A stretch of DNA of 64,000 nt, taken from the NCBI GenBank assembly GCA_037178675.1, contig JAYMGJ010000284.1, positions 1 through 64,000 of the forward strand, given 5' to 3'. Positions 34,296-46,033 of the stretch are shown here, in pieces. The stretch's first letter is position 1. Every line of letters starts with the position of its first letter. A model generated the notes under the pieces. It was not told the origin of the DNA. It saw only the letters and a list, made by a program, of their open reading frames with translations, and did no database searches. The stretch comes from Scleroderma bovista. Its lineage: Eukaryota; Basidiomycota; Agaricomycetes; Boletales; Sclerodermataceae. Position numbers and translations under genes: made by a program.

Positions 34296-37242
34296 ATGAC
34301 TTCTTTGATTGCCCAGTTTGTTGCCGACGAGAACGAGCTCGGCGAGTATCTGTAGGTATCCTACTACTTCTCTTGCCTGTCATATTTATCAGCCACCAGC
34401 TCTGGAAAACCAGTCACTCTCACGGGTAGCTCCTTGTCACTTCCCCAGATAACTGCCATAGCTCGCTATCGTCCTACCCACCATTCTTCTGCATACGTTA
34501 ACGCCCAGTGTGCACCATATCTGCAGCTCACCTCCTCGCAAGCTCTTCGTGAAAAGGTTGACGCCTCTCGTGCTGTTATTGATGACAAAGTCACGGCAGG
34601 CATCTCCGTCTATGGTGTCTCCACAGGTTTTGGTGGCTCAGCTGACACCCGAACGGATGACCCCCTTGCACTTGGTGCCGCCCTTCTCCAGCACCAACAA
34701 GCTGGCGTCATCTTACCTTCGTCTGCCAGTACATCTTCATGTGGTGTTGGCCCTATACCTCTCACGGATCCTTCTCATGGGACAACTATGCCAATACCAT
34801 GGACACGCGCTGCCATGCTGGTTCGCGCCAACTCGCTCATGCGCGGTCATTCAGGCATACGTTGGTCCCTTGTGGAGAAAATGGCAGAGTTGGTCCAAAA
34901 AGGTGTAGTGCCAGTCGTCCCTTTGCGCGGTTCTATCAGTGCAAGCGGAGGTGAGTCCCCCCTATCGAGCTTGAATGCATAATCGACAAATCTATGTTCA
35001 TATATAGACTTATCACCACTCTCGTACGTAGCAGGCTTGCTTACTGGCAGTCCTGCCATACGCGCCTGGGTCCTCACGCCTTCACCGTCACTCTCCGTGT
35101 TTCCTGTTGACCTCCCTTCTATGGCCCTTTCTATACCCGTGCCAATTCGCTCCACAGTTCGTCCACAGAGTCCTGCGTACCTGGACATACCGTTTCGTGA
35201 CACCATGAGTTCTATATCCGGAACTAGCTCCCTCTCGTCCTCCCCACGCTCCAGGCCGCCTCTTACTCCCAGCACTCCTGCATCGTCTATACTCTCTGAA
35301 GAGGACTGCGTGAAGCCCTTTTTGTTAGACGGAACGTATGAACCTGTCTCTACCACACTCTTGACAGTAGCCGAGGCAATGCCTGCCTCACATGCACTTC
35401 GACTAACTGGGACCACTCCGTTACCCCTTTCAAGCAAGGAACACCTAGGAGTGGTGAACGGGACAGCATTTAGCGCGGGCCTGGCAGCACTTGTGGTGCG
35501 GAACGCGGAGATGGTAGTTATCCTCAGTGCAGTACGTCCTCTCTGATACTCATCTGGGCTTATCTCTGACACTGATCATTGTTTGCAGGTCCTGACTGCC
35601 ATGGCGGTAGAAGCAATGACCGGCGCACGAGGCAGCTTCGATCCCTTTGTTAGCGAAGCTCGTCCACATGTTGGCCAGATCGAGGCAGCACACCTCATCC
35701 ACGAGCTACTTGCTGGCTCTCGTCTTGCTGTCGACCATGAAGAAGAGGTCAAGATTGAGGAAGACGATGGTGTTCTTAGACAGGATAGGTCAGTCCTTGG
35801 GCTTGTCCTCCAATGCCTATCGTGTCCTAACGCGTGCTTGTGCCAGGTACTCACTTCGTACGGCTCCACAGTGGCTGGGTCCCCAGTTCGAGCAGGTGAA
35901 GAATGCCAAGGAAACAATCCGTGTTGAGGTCAACTCGACGACGGATAACCCGCTTGTCGAGCCTCCGAGCACCAAAGGAGGGCAAGGGAGGATCCACCAT
36001 GCAGGCAACTTCCAAGCACTTTCAATGACGGTTGCAATGGACCATCTCAGGCTTTCCCTTGCACAGACCGGGAGGTTAATGTTCGTCCAGCTTACGGAAA
36101 TTATGAACCCTGCAATGAACCGCGGCCTTCCGGGGAACCTTGCGGGCGGCGAGGCAGCTCTGGACTTTGGCGGCAAGGTGGGTATCCTAGTTCATTTGAC
36201 TGTTTGACGGTGGATTATTTTGGTGTTGTGAACGACTGAATGGGATCCGGTGACTGACGCAAGCGAACAGGGTCTCGATATCGCCGCAGCATCGTATGCG
36301 GGTGAGCTGAACGCCCTTGGAGGAATGAACGTTGGCGTAGGTGTCGTCAGTGCAGAGATGCATAACCAAAGTCTCAAGTAAGTCATTTTTACTTTGCTGC
36401 ACATACAAGGAACCGAACTTCACTACTCGATCCGTAGCTCACTGGCCCTCGTATCGGCGCGCTATACCCTCACAGCGCTCGAGGTTTCGGAGCTCCTTGC
36501 CGCCTCTCACGTCTATAGCCTCTGTCAAGCTCTGGATCTGCGTGCAATGCACACAGAGATGCGCATGCGCACAAGGGGAATTACACGCGCTCTTCTCTCA
36601 GATGCTTTCGGAAATTTTTTCGCAGCTCCGGAAATGCTGGAAAATGTCGTGCGTCAGGTCTTACCGGACATCTTGGGCGAGCTAGATCAGACGACGGGTG
36701 TTCCCCTCAAGGCAAGGATGGAAAAAGTGGCGGGCGCAAGCATCGCACCACTACTTAAAGCGTTGACTTCTCACCGACCTTGCTCTACTTCCTCAGTACC
36801 TGACCTCGGAAAGATCATGCGGTTCAGAGAGGTCCTCTCGCACAGACTAGAAGCACTTCTCACAGAACTTCGCTGTGCATTCATGGGTCTCTCCCTAGGC
36901 GAAATCAGCCCGTCATCGCAGTCCCTCTTTGATATTCCCTCAATGGGCAAAGCACCCGCATCGAGATACCTCTCTCCACGCACACGGATTCTATATGAAT
37001 TCGTCCGGATCGAGCTGGGCATTCCAATGGCTGGCGGGGACAACCTGCGCAAGACCGTTTACGGGATGCGGGCACAAGATCAGGTGGTTACCACGTGGGG
37101 TGCGTTCGATCTGGAGGAAGCGGGGATAGGAAAGAGCGTGGACACGACGCCAGGGGACAAAACCTCGATGATCGTGGAGGCGATTAGGGACGGAAGGATA
37201 GCAAAAGTCATGGCGAAGATGTGTGAGGGTTTGAATATGTAA
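34296..37242 (+). CDS. Phenylalanine ammonia-lyase (PAL), with Ser/Pro-rich insert
   Basis: Deaminates L-phenylalanine to trans-cinnamate and ammonia, the entry to phenylpropanoid-type metabolism or to Phe catabolism; usually a cytosolic tetramer. Exons: 34296..34351, 34400..34950, 35008..35531, 35589..35788, 35847..36177, 36271..36377, 36438..37242; 857 aa. The MIO cofactor triad Ala200-Ser201-Gly202 lies in GSISASGD, split by an intron inside the Asp203 codon. Other family blocks are STGFGG, LLNGT-like [10 protein letters not shown], the [10 protein letters not shown] block after exon 4, [21 protein letters not shown] and the [14 protein letters not shown] helix. Residues about 222-315 form a Ser/Pro-rich insert absent from the usual 700-750 aa fungal enzyme; unremoved intron sequence is an alternative. 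The first 18 codons depend on a 48 nt intron, and the start is the first ATG there. Upstream lies gene-poor DNA. Confidence 0.9.
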
Positions 37243-38035
37243 GTGCCAGAATCGCCATGCTGGAGTAGAACAATGTTGGTATTGAATGTATTTGCACCTC
37301 ATCTGTATTTCTTGGATACCCCCTTCTCCTTGACATGGGCTCTCTTTTTTTCAATCTCTGTATCGCTATTTATGTATAATTCTGTGTACACTAGTATACC
37401 TTAACGCAATTGGAACGCTGGCCCAAATAACTTCATGTCGGAGATACTGAACTGGCAAGGATCATGACGAGTTGGAATTTAACATAGTATGCGGCCACAG
37501 GTGTTCACCACTGAAGCGTCTAACACGTAAAGGCTGAATGTTGTTTTCTTCTCCGAATATCTTGGGTCACGGCAACAAACCTCCCGATCGTAAAGGCACC
37601 TTCAAAGAAATTGATCAGAGGAATGCTTATTGTACTCAGCTAGCCTTGTTCCGAATACCATGTTGTTTGAGCCATTGCTCTGGTCGAAAGACTGGCATTG
37701 CAACAGCGCATACAAGAGATGAATACACCGATAGGAGACGGAGAAGAACCATTAACTGCATATTAGTGGTTCTCTTCCGTCCCCACCTCAATCTTGCTCG
37801 AGCCACCTAGAGTCATCTTCGCTACTGAATTACAACAGGCGGATGACCAACAACAATCCGACGAGCCACATCTGCGTTGCCATACGGATTGACATTGCCA
37901 TTCCCAGGCTGATTCACAGACGTTCGGAGACCTGCGCGAGCGAGCTACAGATATACTATCGACCACGCAACCACACGGCACATCCTCTTCTGCATGTATT
38001 TCGTTGAGCAAGTTAAACGTTACTCACAAACTTGG
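37243..38035. other. PAL 3' region and spacer
   Basis: Contains the PAL 3' flank and no recognisable gene. The open frames at 37538..37810 (+) and 37763..38011 (-) have no domain and overlap each other. Confidence 0.35.
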
Positions 38036-38375
38036 ACAACGCACTACTCGTATAGGGTGGATGGACCTGCAGAGTCTCATGCACTACGACGTCCATATAC
38101 GAAAGGCTGCTCGAGAGCTGGTCGTATGATGGATCGCTTCCAAAGGCGAAGATTTCCTGGCGAAGCCTTGCTTGGATGTCTGATTTTCGAGTAAGTTCGA
38201 TCGGTGCCCGAACTGCATCAGGTCAGTTGTCGAGTAATAGGGAAGACTCGAGGTCGACTCCTAAACCAGCCGCGAGCAACGTTTTCATCTGCGCGGGACG
38301 GGGATAGGTTTCTGTTTCACTCACCCGTGCCAATACTTCCTCACGAGTCAAATGGGCTTTCGTAGCACCATTCGG
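38036..38375 (-). pseudogene. P450 fragment (I- to K-helix)
   Basis: The minus strand reads LTREEVLARV with a GTGAGT donor, then MKTLLAAGLG (a decayed AGxET), then ELTRKSDIQARLRQEIF, SDPSYDQLSSSLSYMDVV and HETLQVHPP. These align with exons 7-9 of the intact P450s, but ExxR is now ExxL and the oxygen-binding motif is gone. The first and last thirds are absent. It is clearly diverged from the array copies, so it is an older loss. Confidence 0.65.
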
Positions 38376-39637
38376 GCTTCACTAGATGACATCGAGCGCA
38401 TTTGGAGGAATCCAGACGTGTCAGCTCGTCTTCTCTACTTTACGTAACGATCTGTTCCTGTTATTGGCAAGCATTGGGGAGCAGGGAATACCTGTGCGAG
38501 GGGGAAAAGGGAAAAGTTTGGCGGGGAGCGGTTGATAGATGCCGCAAAGGAGTCCTCCAGCGGAGGCACATGTTGAAGAGAACTTCGAAACTGCCATGTT
38601 TCGTTACGGCCTCCACATCCCCAATCCGTACTCCGTCATAGCATTACTTGGGAGGTAATCGTCTGTTTTTCTCGGGGAACCAAAGGGGATATCCCACGTT
38701 TACATTCAGCGCGAGTCAACAGCCGGGCATGCTCCGATTTGATGTTCATGGATGGATAGAAACCACACATAGAATGTTCGTTCGCTCATCAGGTTGTCGG
38801 CCGATTCTTTTTAGTTGCCTTCAGCATCTAAAAAGCGTACAGCAACCAATTGAAGTTCATGGAAAGCTGTGCCACACATCCTGTGAACATAGAAGACGCA
38901 CGAGTCGTGTTATATCACTGTATGCAAGAAGCAAACCTTATGTACTCCAGAATAAAGTGACACTCACCATGTTCATCACTGCAAAAAATGATCACACTGG
39001 ATCGGTGGGCATGACATACTCGTCTCCTGGACGTAATGTTCCCAAAGAGCAATAGCCATAATATGGCTGTCCGCCGAACTAGAAAAAAATGAACTTCTCC
39101 AAAGAAATTCCCAATGGCATAGAGTCCACGGTAGCTGTGCCTTCAGATATAATTGCTGTATAAGTAGCAATGAAAACGGTGGTCCACCTTTCTGCGGCTG
39201 AAAGGTGGTGATGAGATGTCCCACTGTAGGTTAACGCCTCCGTTTTCGTTACCTATGATTCATGCTATGATCCCATAGTGTGGGCGACCACCACCTTATG
39301 CATATTAGCCACTGACCAAGTCAGACTAAACTCACCACCTTTACCAGTACATGTTCTCAGCTGGCCAGTGAGTAAATGTGAACCAACTTGGGGCGAACAA
39401 CCAAACAAGTCGACATCTCGCCAGAAAGAGCTGGTCCCCCTGAACCTTATACTGATAAGCGTCCGCACGGACCAAGGGCCAACCTCAGTCGATTCTCGAA
39501 CCTCAAACGAAAAAAAGAGCCGATCTTTCTTCTCTTTCCCCCCAGCCTGATCGAAGGCTGACTTTGCAGACTTTTCGAACGACATTATTACTGCAAACGA
39601 ACGCCTGCCAACCCTAGACCTTCCTTCCTCCCTATCC
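38376..39637. other. Spacer and upstream region of the peroxiredoxin gene
   Basis: No gene recognised. Short frames at 38402..38641 (+) and 38648..39055 (+) lack domains. The bases 39260..39637 precede the peroxiredoxin start; the reverse frame there (39265..39798 -) is only the mirror of the Pro/Lys-rich coding exon. Confidence 0.35.
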
Positions 39638-40851
39638 ATGTCGGACCCGATCCCCACCACCACCACCACCGCACCTGCTCCTGTTCCCGCATCTGCACCC
39701 CGTCGTTCGAGCAGGATATCTTCCAAGCCTGCGCCTGCGACGAAACCCAAGGCAACCACCAAACCCAAGGGCACGGCCAAGCCCAAGGACACAGCCAAGA
39801 AACCGGCAGCAGCAGCTAAAACGAAACGGGGCGCAGGGAGGAAACGCGGTGCAGATGAGCTTGACGAGAAGGATGAGCTTGAGTCGGACGGGGATGTGGA
39901 TGGAGGTGCACAGAGTGGAGAAGTAGTAGAGGGTGTGGACGCGAAGAAGGTGCGTCAACAGTTGTACAAGTCACTTGTGGGGCTGACTCGATGCTCGCTT
40001 GGGTAGGCGAAGCTTCCTTCTGCTGATGTGGATGTGGATGCGGATGGTGCGGTGGAGGCGATAGTCCAGGTGATACAGAATGCACAGGCGGATGCGAATG
40101 GGGATGTGCGGATGGCGGATGACACTGCTGATGCTGGAGCCGGGACTGGAGATGCGGAAGAGGGTACCACAGCACAGAAGACAAGTGTCGACCTGGGTGA
40201 CATGATACCCTCTGTGACGCTCAAGAACGAGAACGGCGAGGACGTCGAGACATCGGGGCTCGTTACCCAGCGGGGCGTTGTACTCTTCCTCGTGCCCAAA
40301 GCTGACACACGTGCGTCTCATTCCATTCCTCGTGTGACTTGTGGGCTGGTGATGCACGGATTGACATTGACCGATGTGACTCCACAGCGGGATGCACGAC
40401 CCAGGCGTGTGGGTTCCGGGACAGCTTCCAGGAGTTCACGGCCCTTGATTACGACGTGTACTGTCTCAGCGCGGATTCACCAGCCGCACAGACAAAATGG
40501 CAAACCAAGGTGAGCCCGACAACCGATATGTCGTTCACGCGGCTTCGTGTCATCACAAACGCGACTTTATTGACGTACGTGCTCACGCGCCTACAGAAAC
40601 AGCTTCCTTTCCACCTTCTCTCGGATCCCAACCGCGTTCTTATCGGTGCACTGGGAGCCGCGGACGGGAACAAGACCAAGCGGAGTCACTTTGTATTTGA
40701 GAAGGGGGGGAAGCTGATACACAAGAAGATGCCTTTGAAACCTGCTGATAGGTACGTGTGCGCCGTGCTATACATATTATGCGTCTTGGATAAACGTGTC
40801 TGCAGCCCGGTGTTATCGTTGAAGGCTATCAAGGGTGAGCTGCCATCATAG
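39638..40851 (+). CDS. PrxQ/BCP-type peroxiredoxin, probably nuclear
   Basis: Thiol peroxidase reducing H2O2 and alkyl hydroperoxides with thioredoxin. Exons 39638..39949, 40007..40310, 40388..40509, 40597..40751, 40806..40851; 312 aa. Residues 1-105 are a disordered Pro/Lys/Ala tail with a basic cluster (KTKRGAGRKRG, about 61-71) that looks like a nuclear signal, as in yeast Dot5. An acidic Asp/Ala-rich linker follows. The peroxiredoxin domain begins near residue 170 (VDLGDMIPSVTLKNENG) and has the active site PGCTTQAC: peroxidatic Cys208 and resolving Cys213, the C-x4-C spacing of PrxQ. The Pro-Gly codons are split by intron 2. QTKW, PFHLLSD and RSHFVFEKGG are family blocks. The C-terminus could instead splice at a GTGAGC near 40836; the read-through end is used here. 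Confidence 0.85.
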
Positions 40852-41127
40852 CAAGCAGTGTTACGTTCGTGTGTATCTTGTATTACTAGTGGTATACCTA
40901 TCGAAGCAGACTGTCCCAATGACTCGGAAATTCTGACTCGTATATGGTGGAATATCCAGGGAACAGTTGACCCTGTCAAGCTGTGGATGAGATCCGCTGT
41001 CTACTTACCTAATCGATACCCTTCCATAAATGGGATGACTGGGACGCTAACTCGCTGGTGACTTCACCCGTGGCGAGACTCGTAGTAGACAGACCATGTC
41101 GACTTGATCTCTTCCCGCTCGCACGAA
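40852..41127. other. Short intergenic stretch between peroxiredoxin and ATG13
   Basis: 276 bases separating two co-oriented genes; holds the peroxiredoxin 3' end and the ATG13 promoter. No distinct motif is called. Confidence 0.4.
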
Positions 41128-43969
41128 ATGTCAAATGACATCCAGAAGGCTGACCAAATAGCCTATAGATTCTACACGAAGCTTGCCCTTGTCGTACACA
41201 ATGCCCGCTCCACCGCAGAGACCAGGCCCAACACGAAGCTCGACAAATGGGTGCGATCCCACCGCTGCTCTCTCGTGCTTGCGCTGACCCGACACCCAGT
41301 TTAACCTCGAGACACCAGACGCTGACCTGTTCAGAGACCAGCTGCGCATCTATCGCACTATCTCGTCCTCGGCCCCGCCACCACCCCCTTTCGAGCTCCA
41401 GGTCCTGCTCTCCATCCCAGAGATATCCTCGAACCAGGTCCTCGTCCACCTCACACCCGACTCTTCTCGTCTCCGCATCGACCCGACTCCACAGCACATC
41501 GTGCTCGAGTCTTGGCTCCTCAATTTCACTCCATCCACGTCCACAGCACACGCTCCGTACCACGACACCGACAACGACGAGCATCCAGGCGATGTGGCTC
41601 CTTCAACAATATACAAGCACGGTATACCCCTCTTCCGCAGTATCTATTCATTGCTGCGCATACTCCCATCCTGGAAACTATTCAAGAGACTACGCAGGCG
41701 AATGAGCAGTCCTTATAGAAATGGAAACATGAACATACAACTACATATCAAGGGGGTCGACGATGGTCTAGGGGACCTTCTCGAGTTTGGTAGGTCCTTC
41801 CTCACACGTTGCATTAGGCCGTTATGCCCCCCCACGAGGCGCTCATAATATCCGTCTATTGCGCGCTCCCTTTTACCTTCTGGTCCAGCCCCCCATGGAT
41901 CCAAACCACTGGCTGACCCCCCCGTTCTCTTTCATATTCTCACAGACATCCCTCCCGCATCCAACGCTCCTCCGCTCCCATACGAAACACATACCTTCCC
42001 TCCCGTCCCACACCCCATGGGCACACTATCCCTCACAGCGAAATACCTCATCTCGCCCAACTTCCAGCTCGACGAGCTCGAGTCTCTCCTCTCCTCACGC
42101 TTCCTCTCTCTAGACGAGGCTTCCGACTTCACCCCTACCCTCGCCAAGCACCAGGCCCGTGACTCGATGTCTGCGCTCGCAGGTCCGTCTGGCAGTCTGC
42201 GCACCAGTCTGCCCAAGAGCCCCCCGTCGTCGATCGCAGGCCAGTTCATACTCCCGTCACCCTCACACCCAGGTACACACATCAGAACGAACTCTATGCC
42301 GGGTACTCACAGCCCGCGGCCCGGCAATGTGACGCTGCCTATCAGCCGGACGTCTACGGGCGCAGCAGGCGGTGCCGGGTCAACGTCTGCACTGTCCATT
42401 ACGTCGTCGCGACACGACGGGAGCGGGACGTGGTCCAAGGAGGAGAGCGCATTGCCGTCCATCGCACGTCTCAGGCGGGAGAGCACCAGTACGACAGGGC
42501 GCAGTTCACTGGTATGGGTCTTGTCCACCTTTCACATTCACATTCTCTCATCCACTCACCGCCACACACAACAGGACCTCCCCACCGCAGGCCCTCTTCC
42601 CATTCGCAAACCAGGCATCACCACCCCTCACCCGTTCCGTTCGTCGACCCTCTCCTCCGGCTCTCCATCCATCCACTCACCCTCGCCGTCCCTGCGCCAG
42701 CCTTCGCCGCTCTCTACAGGCGGAGCCGCACTCCCGAGTCTGCCCGCGCGCCCTGCTGCACAGACGTCCCCAAATAGCTCGCGCGTGCCGCCTTCGCCGA
42801 TCGGTGCCGTTGCCGGTTTCGGCGGGATCGGTGCCATTTCTGGTACAGCCAGCCGGCCGTCTCCGCCGTTCGCGCCATCCAGTCTGTCCGACCGCCGCTC
42901 GCTCACATCGGCAGACGGCGTCGGCGGCGATGCAGGAGGTGAAGCTGCCACGGCGAACACGTCGCCAAAGGTTCCTACGCGGAAACGGTACTCGAGCAGT
43001 TTTGGACATCGGTATATGGCGAGCGGGGGCAGTACAGGGTCGGGCGGGAGTGGGGGTGGTGGCGTTGGTGGCGTTGGCAGTGGCACAGGTGGACCCGGTA
43101 GCGAAGGGAGCCCGGGGAGCACAGGTGTTATTGGCGTGAGCACGGGGGTGGGAGAGCTGTCGCGGGAACCATCACGGGAGCGCGATGGCGATTCGGGCAG
43201 AGACCGCGAACGACCACGCGTGTCGTCGTTGTTAGGGACAAGAGCGACGGCTGTGACGTCTGATGAAGATGAGTTGTCCATGTTCGTGCGCGAGATTGAT
43301 GCGCGGAAGCCCCTTGCAACTGGCAGTGGACGGGGACAGGTGCTGCGGTCGGTACATCATCCTGCTGTGGCAGAGGGGTCACGTGGAGGCGTTGTTGGGT
43401 TAGGGATTGGTGGTGCAGGTACCGGTGCGGGCACAGGTAGCGCATTGCAAGTCGAGAGTGCAGGTGGTACCGGCGCAGTCGGTGGTGGGGGAGAATCAGG
43501 ACTTACCAAAGATCCAGTCACGGGCGCAGCCGCAGCCCCCGCAGCACGCCCCGGTCCGGGATCAGGCCCAATCATAACGGCAGACCCAAACCCAGCAGCA
43601 GCAGGTACTACGGACTCGCGGCGTTCATCGACACTCGGAGGGTCAGGTCCGATGCTCACGCGCGAAGCGGAAATAGACGAACGACTGCGGCACATGCACG
43701 AAGTGTTTATGGCATCGCTCGAGGGCCTGGGGAGCGGCGCACGGCGAGGTGCACAGACGAGCGCTGCAGGCGAGGAGTCGCCCGTAGGCGACGGTGGGAG
43801 CGCCAGTGGAAGCGGAAGTGGGTCTGCGATTGGTGCACAGAGGCCGCGGCTGGGGTCGATGCGATCTTTGAGCGGGGGCGATGGTGCGTCGAGTGGAGGG
43901 TCTGGAGAGGTGCTTGGGAGGATGGAGCTGGACGAGGAGGCGCGTCGGAGAAGGCGGTTTGATGCATGA
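41128..43969 (+). CDS. ATG13: Autophagy-related protein 13
   Basis: Regulatory subunit of the Atg1 kinase complex, which starts autophagosome formation and is controlled by TORC1 phosphorylation. Exons 41128..41250, 41300..41789, 41889..42511, 42575..43969; 876 aa. The N-terminal HORMA domain is recognisable from KADQIAYRFYTKLALVVHNA, followed after intron 1 by W-FNLETPDADLFRDQLRIYR, then VLESWLLNF, IPLFRSIYSLLRILPSWKLF and THTFPPVPHPMGTLSL. The C-terminal half is low-complexity, Ser/Gly/Pro-rich and disordered, as expected for the Atg1/Atg17-binding, phosphorylated tail. It contains SSLLGTRA and DDELSMFVREIDARKPL-like blocks seen in fungal homologues. Intron 3 (63 nt) is in frame without a stop, so retention would add 21 residues. 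Gly-rich runs at about codons 500-560 may be length-variable. Confidence 0.88.
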
Positions 43970-45022
43970 TGCGGATGCGGTTTTGTGCGTGTGCTTCCTG
44001 CCGTTTGGGGTTTGGTCTACGTGTGCTCAGTGGGGTTGTTTGTAGGCGAGGTGTAATCTAGTCTGGCTGTTCTTTTCCCGTTTTGATCTCCATGCATGCA
44101 TGTTGTAGCACGACCTATGATGGTGAAGTACATACGGTATGCTAGCGCTTCTCTGTCATCACGATCCTTTTTTTTTTCCGCCTCACGACACGCATATTTC
44201 TTCCTCCCGGTTCTCTTTCTTTCCCTCTTTCCGCGAGAACATTAATCATGTGTGTGTTTTTCATTGGCCTTCTCATTCTCCCCTTCTTTGCACTGTGCTC
44301 ATTCTGACCTCCTTTCTACTCTTTCTTCACTCGACGCCGACATACCCGGAACGATTGGATCCACTCTTTATTTTCAAGTTCAATATCTATGTCGCATATC
44401 GAATGTATATAATCCTAGATACTCTTGTCACATCGTGCGCGATACTATGGCAGATTGGTACTCATAAGGGGGGTTACTGGTCTCTTCACCTTGTCTGGAA
44501 CCAGTTCATATATCCCAGGACCCACCTAAGAGGTCATCACCGCATGACTGGGTGTACGTACATGTGGAAGGGGATGGATACGATGGACACGGGCTATACC
44601 ACTAATATACGATGTTTCATGTTCATGTGGACCATTAACGGTCGCCGATGAAAGACGCTCTTGAGAACAATGATTGCACTGATAAGAGAAAATCAAAGCT
44701 AATCAAAGTGGATTTCCTTCCCGACTATCAGGCTACATGATGCACATGGTGGTCCGTATCAAGGAATGGAACGGGTAAGATCTCAAGGTTTACCCCCTCA
44801 ATTTGAAGATAGTCATTCGCTCAAAGGGAGCCACGTGTGATCGCATTGTGTTACTCACCTAATTGATCAATAAGACGCGGTGACCGACGCATAGTAATCA
44901 AAAGAAGGATGTTGATTTCGTACACTGATCTGGAAGAATGATACATATGTAATTCTACAGGATAATCCATCAAAGCGAGGTTCCAATTGCATACTGTACA
45001 TACCAATACATCGACTGCCAGC

Positions 45023-45960
45023 TTAGTCGTAGAATACAAAAGATCTGAGCTCGATAGACTCCCTCAATGGAGCACCCTTTGGTGTGGCCGGGTCTTCAAA
45101 ACCCGTGTGCGGACACATCCTAGCAACACTACCGTCTAGAACAGAGTCAAAGCTGAAATCGAGTCAGCATGGCGGTTATCATTGATCTAAGCGTATCCGA
45201 ACTGACCACTTAAACAATACGAAATCCTCGGGTTCCATAGCACTCTTATAAACCCATCGATGATTGGGGTTGTACTTTACAGAATAGTTCTGGCCGTCGC
45301 GCACAGCGAACTTCAACGTGACTTCCATGAGATCTTCATCTACATTGAGACTGCGATAGTCACAAAGGGCCAGCGGCCAGTCTACGGCTGCGTGCGAAAT
45401 CGGGCGCCAGAGATTAATGATCTGGAATCGGCCCTGAAGGAGAGCTTCAACCTGATCACTAGGAATGTGCCTGCGGAGTCGGGCGATGGCAGATTTAGTG
45501 GTCTGATCGACGTGGATGAGTGGTACGGGCTGACGGTTCGTCGGACCATCGTCGATCACGCCGGGACGCCGGCGGCGGATAGCTGGCAGGATATCGTACA
45601 TGAATAGGTGACTATCAGTGAATAAGGGGGTAACCTACTGTGATCAAACGGAATCACCCTGCTCGCCCCAGTGAGCTCCTTGATGAGCTCGGCGCATTCC
45701 GGGTAGTATTCTGCTTTGATTTCTTCTTCATCCTGGAATCTGGTATGCTTTGCAGGACGGCGATAAAACTGAAGTGCAGCGGTATCAAGGGTGTACTTGT
45801 CTTCGTTCCCCCGGGCGTCCTTGATCTCAACTTTGCGAAGGTCTTCAGTCCAGTTGCGTGGGGGTTCGCTGGCAAGAGTAGGATCGAAGTCAACTTGGGT
45901 CCAGGCCGGAGAACCATCGGAAGGAGGGGAAGAGTATGTTAACTGGCCTGTCGTCGACAT
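45023..45960 (-). CDS. AsaB/CmcJ-like oxygenase, array copy 1
   Basis: Member of the fungal hydroxylase/desaturase family that includes AsaB (aspergillic-acid-type clusters) and CmcJ-like proteins; probably a non-haem Fe(II)/2-oxoglutarate-type oxygenase acting on a small molecule. Exons (minus) 45960..45639, 45582..45207, 45152..45023; 275 aa. The candidate iron ligands are His131 and Asp133 in IHVDQT and His248 in MCPHTGFEDP, with Arg263 or Arg269 in PLRESIELR for the co-substrate. WRPI and WPLALCDYRS are family blocks. Intron phases are 1 and 2. Met at 45960 is chosen because TATAAAA lies about 70 bases upstream; an upstream Met at 46017 would sit too near that box. Intron 2 uses a GTCAGT donor. 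This copy is the most diverged, with PHTG in place of PHTA. Confidence 0.8.
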
Positions 45961-46026
45961 CTGAAAGTGAGAAGCGGGTACACGTATGTATGACTTGGGT
46001 GCAGATTGATGCGGCAAGAGGACACG

Positions 46027-46033
46027 TTTTATA
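46027..46033 (-). promoter_or_regulatory. TATA box of oxygenase copy 1
   Basis: TATAAAA on the minus strand, 67-73 bases before the chosen start; conserved in all four units. Confidence 0.5.

Noticed and set aside
34847..35572. 241-codon reverse frame inside PAL
   Set aside because: Antisense shadow of PAL exons 2-3, crossing a good intron; PAL motifs are on the plus strand.
39265..39798. 177-codon reverse frame at the peroxiredoxin start
   Set aside because: Mirror of the Pro/Lys-rich tail plus 5' region; no domain and no splice context.
42372..43281. Long frames on both strands overlapping the ATG13 tail (255 and 217 codons)
   Set aside because: Shadows of a GC-rich, low-complexity coding exon; the frame continuing from the HORMA domain is the real one.
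45260..45607. Plus-strand frames repeated in the oxygenase units (also 50056..50406)
   Set aside because: Antisense shadows of oxygenase exon 2, repeated only because the gene is repeated.
45960..46017. Upstream Met start for the oxygenases
   Set aside because: It would put the start only about 10 bases from the TATA box, and the extra N-terminal residues vary among copies.
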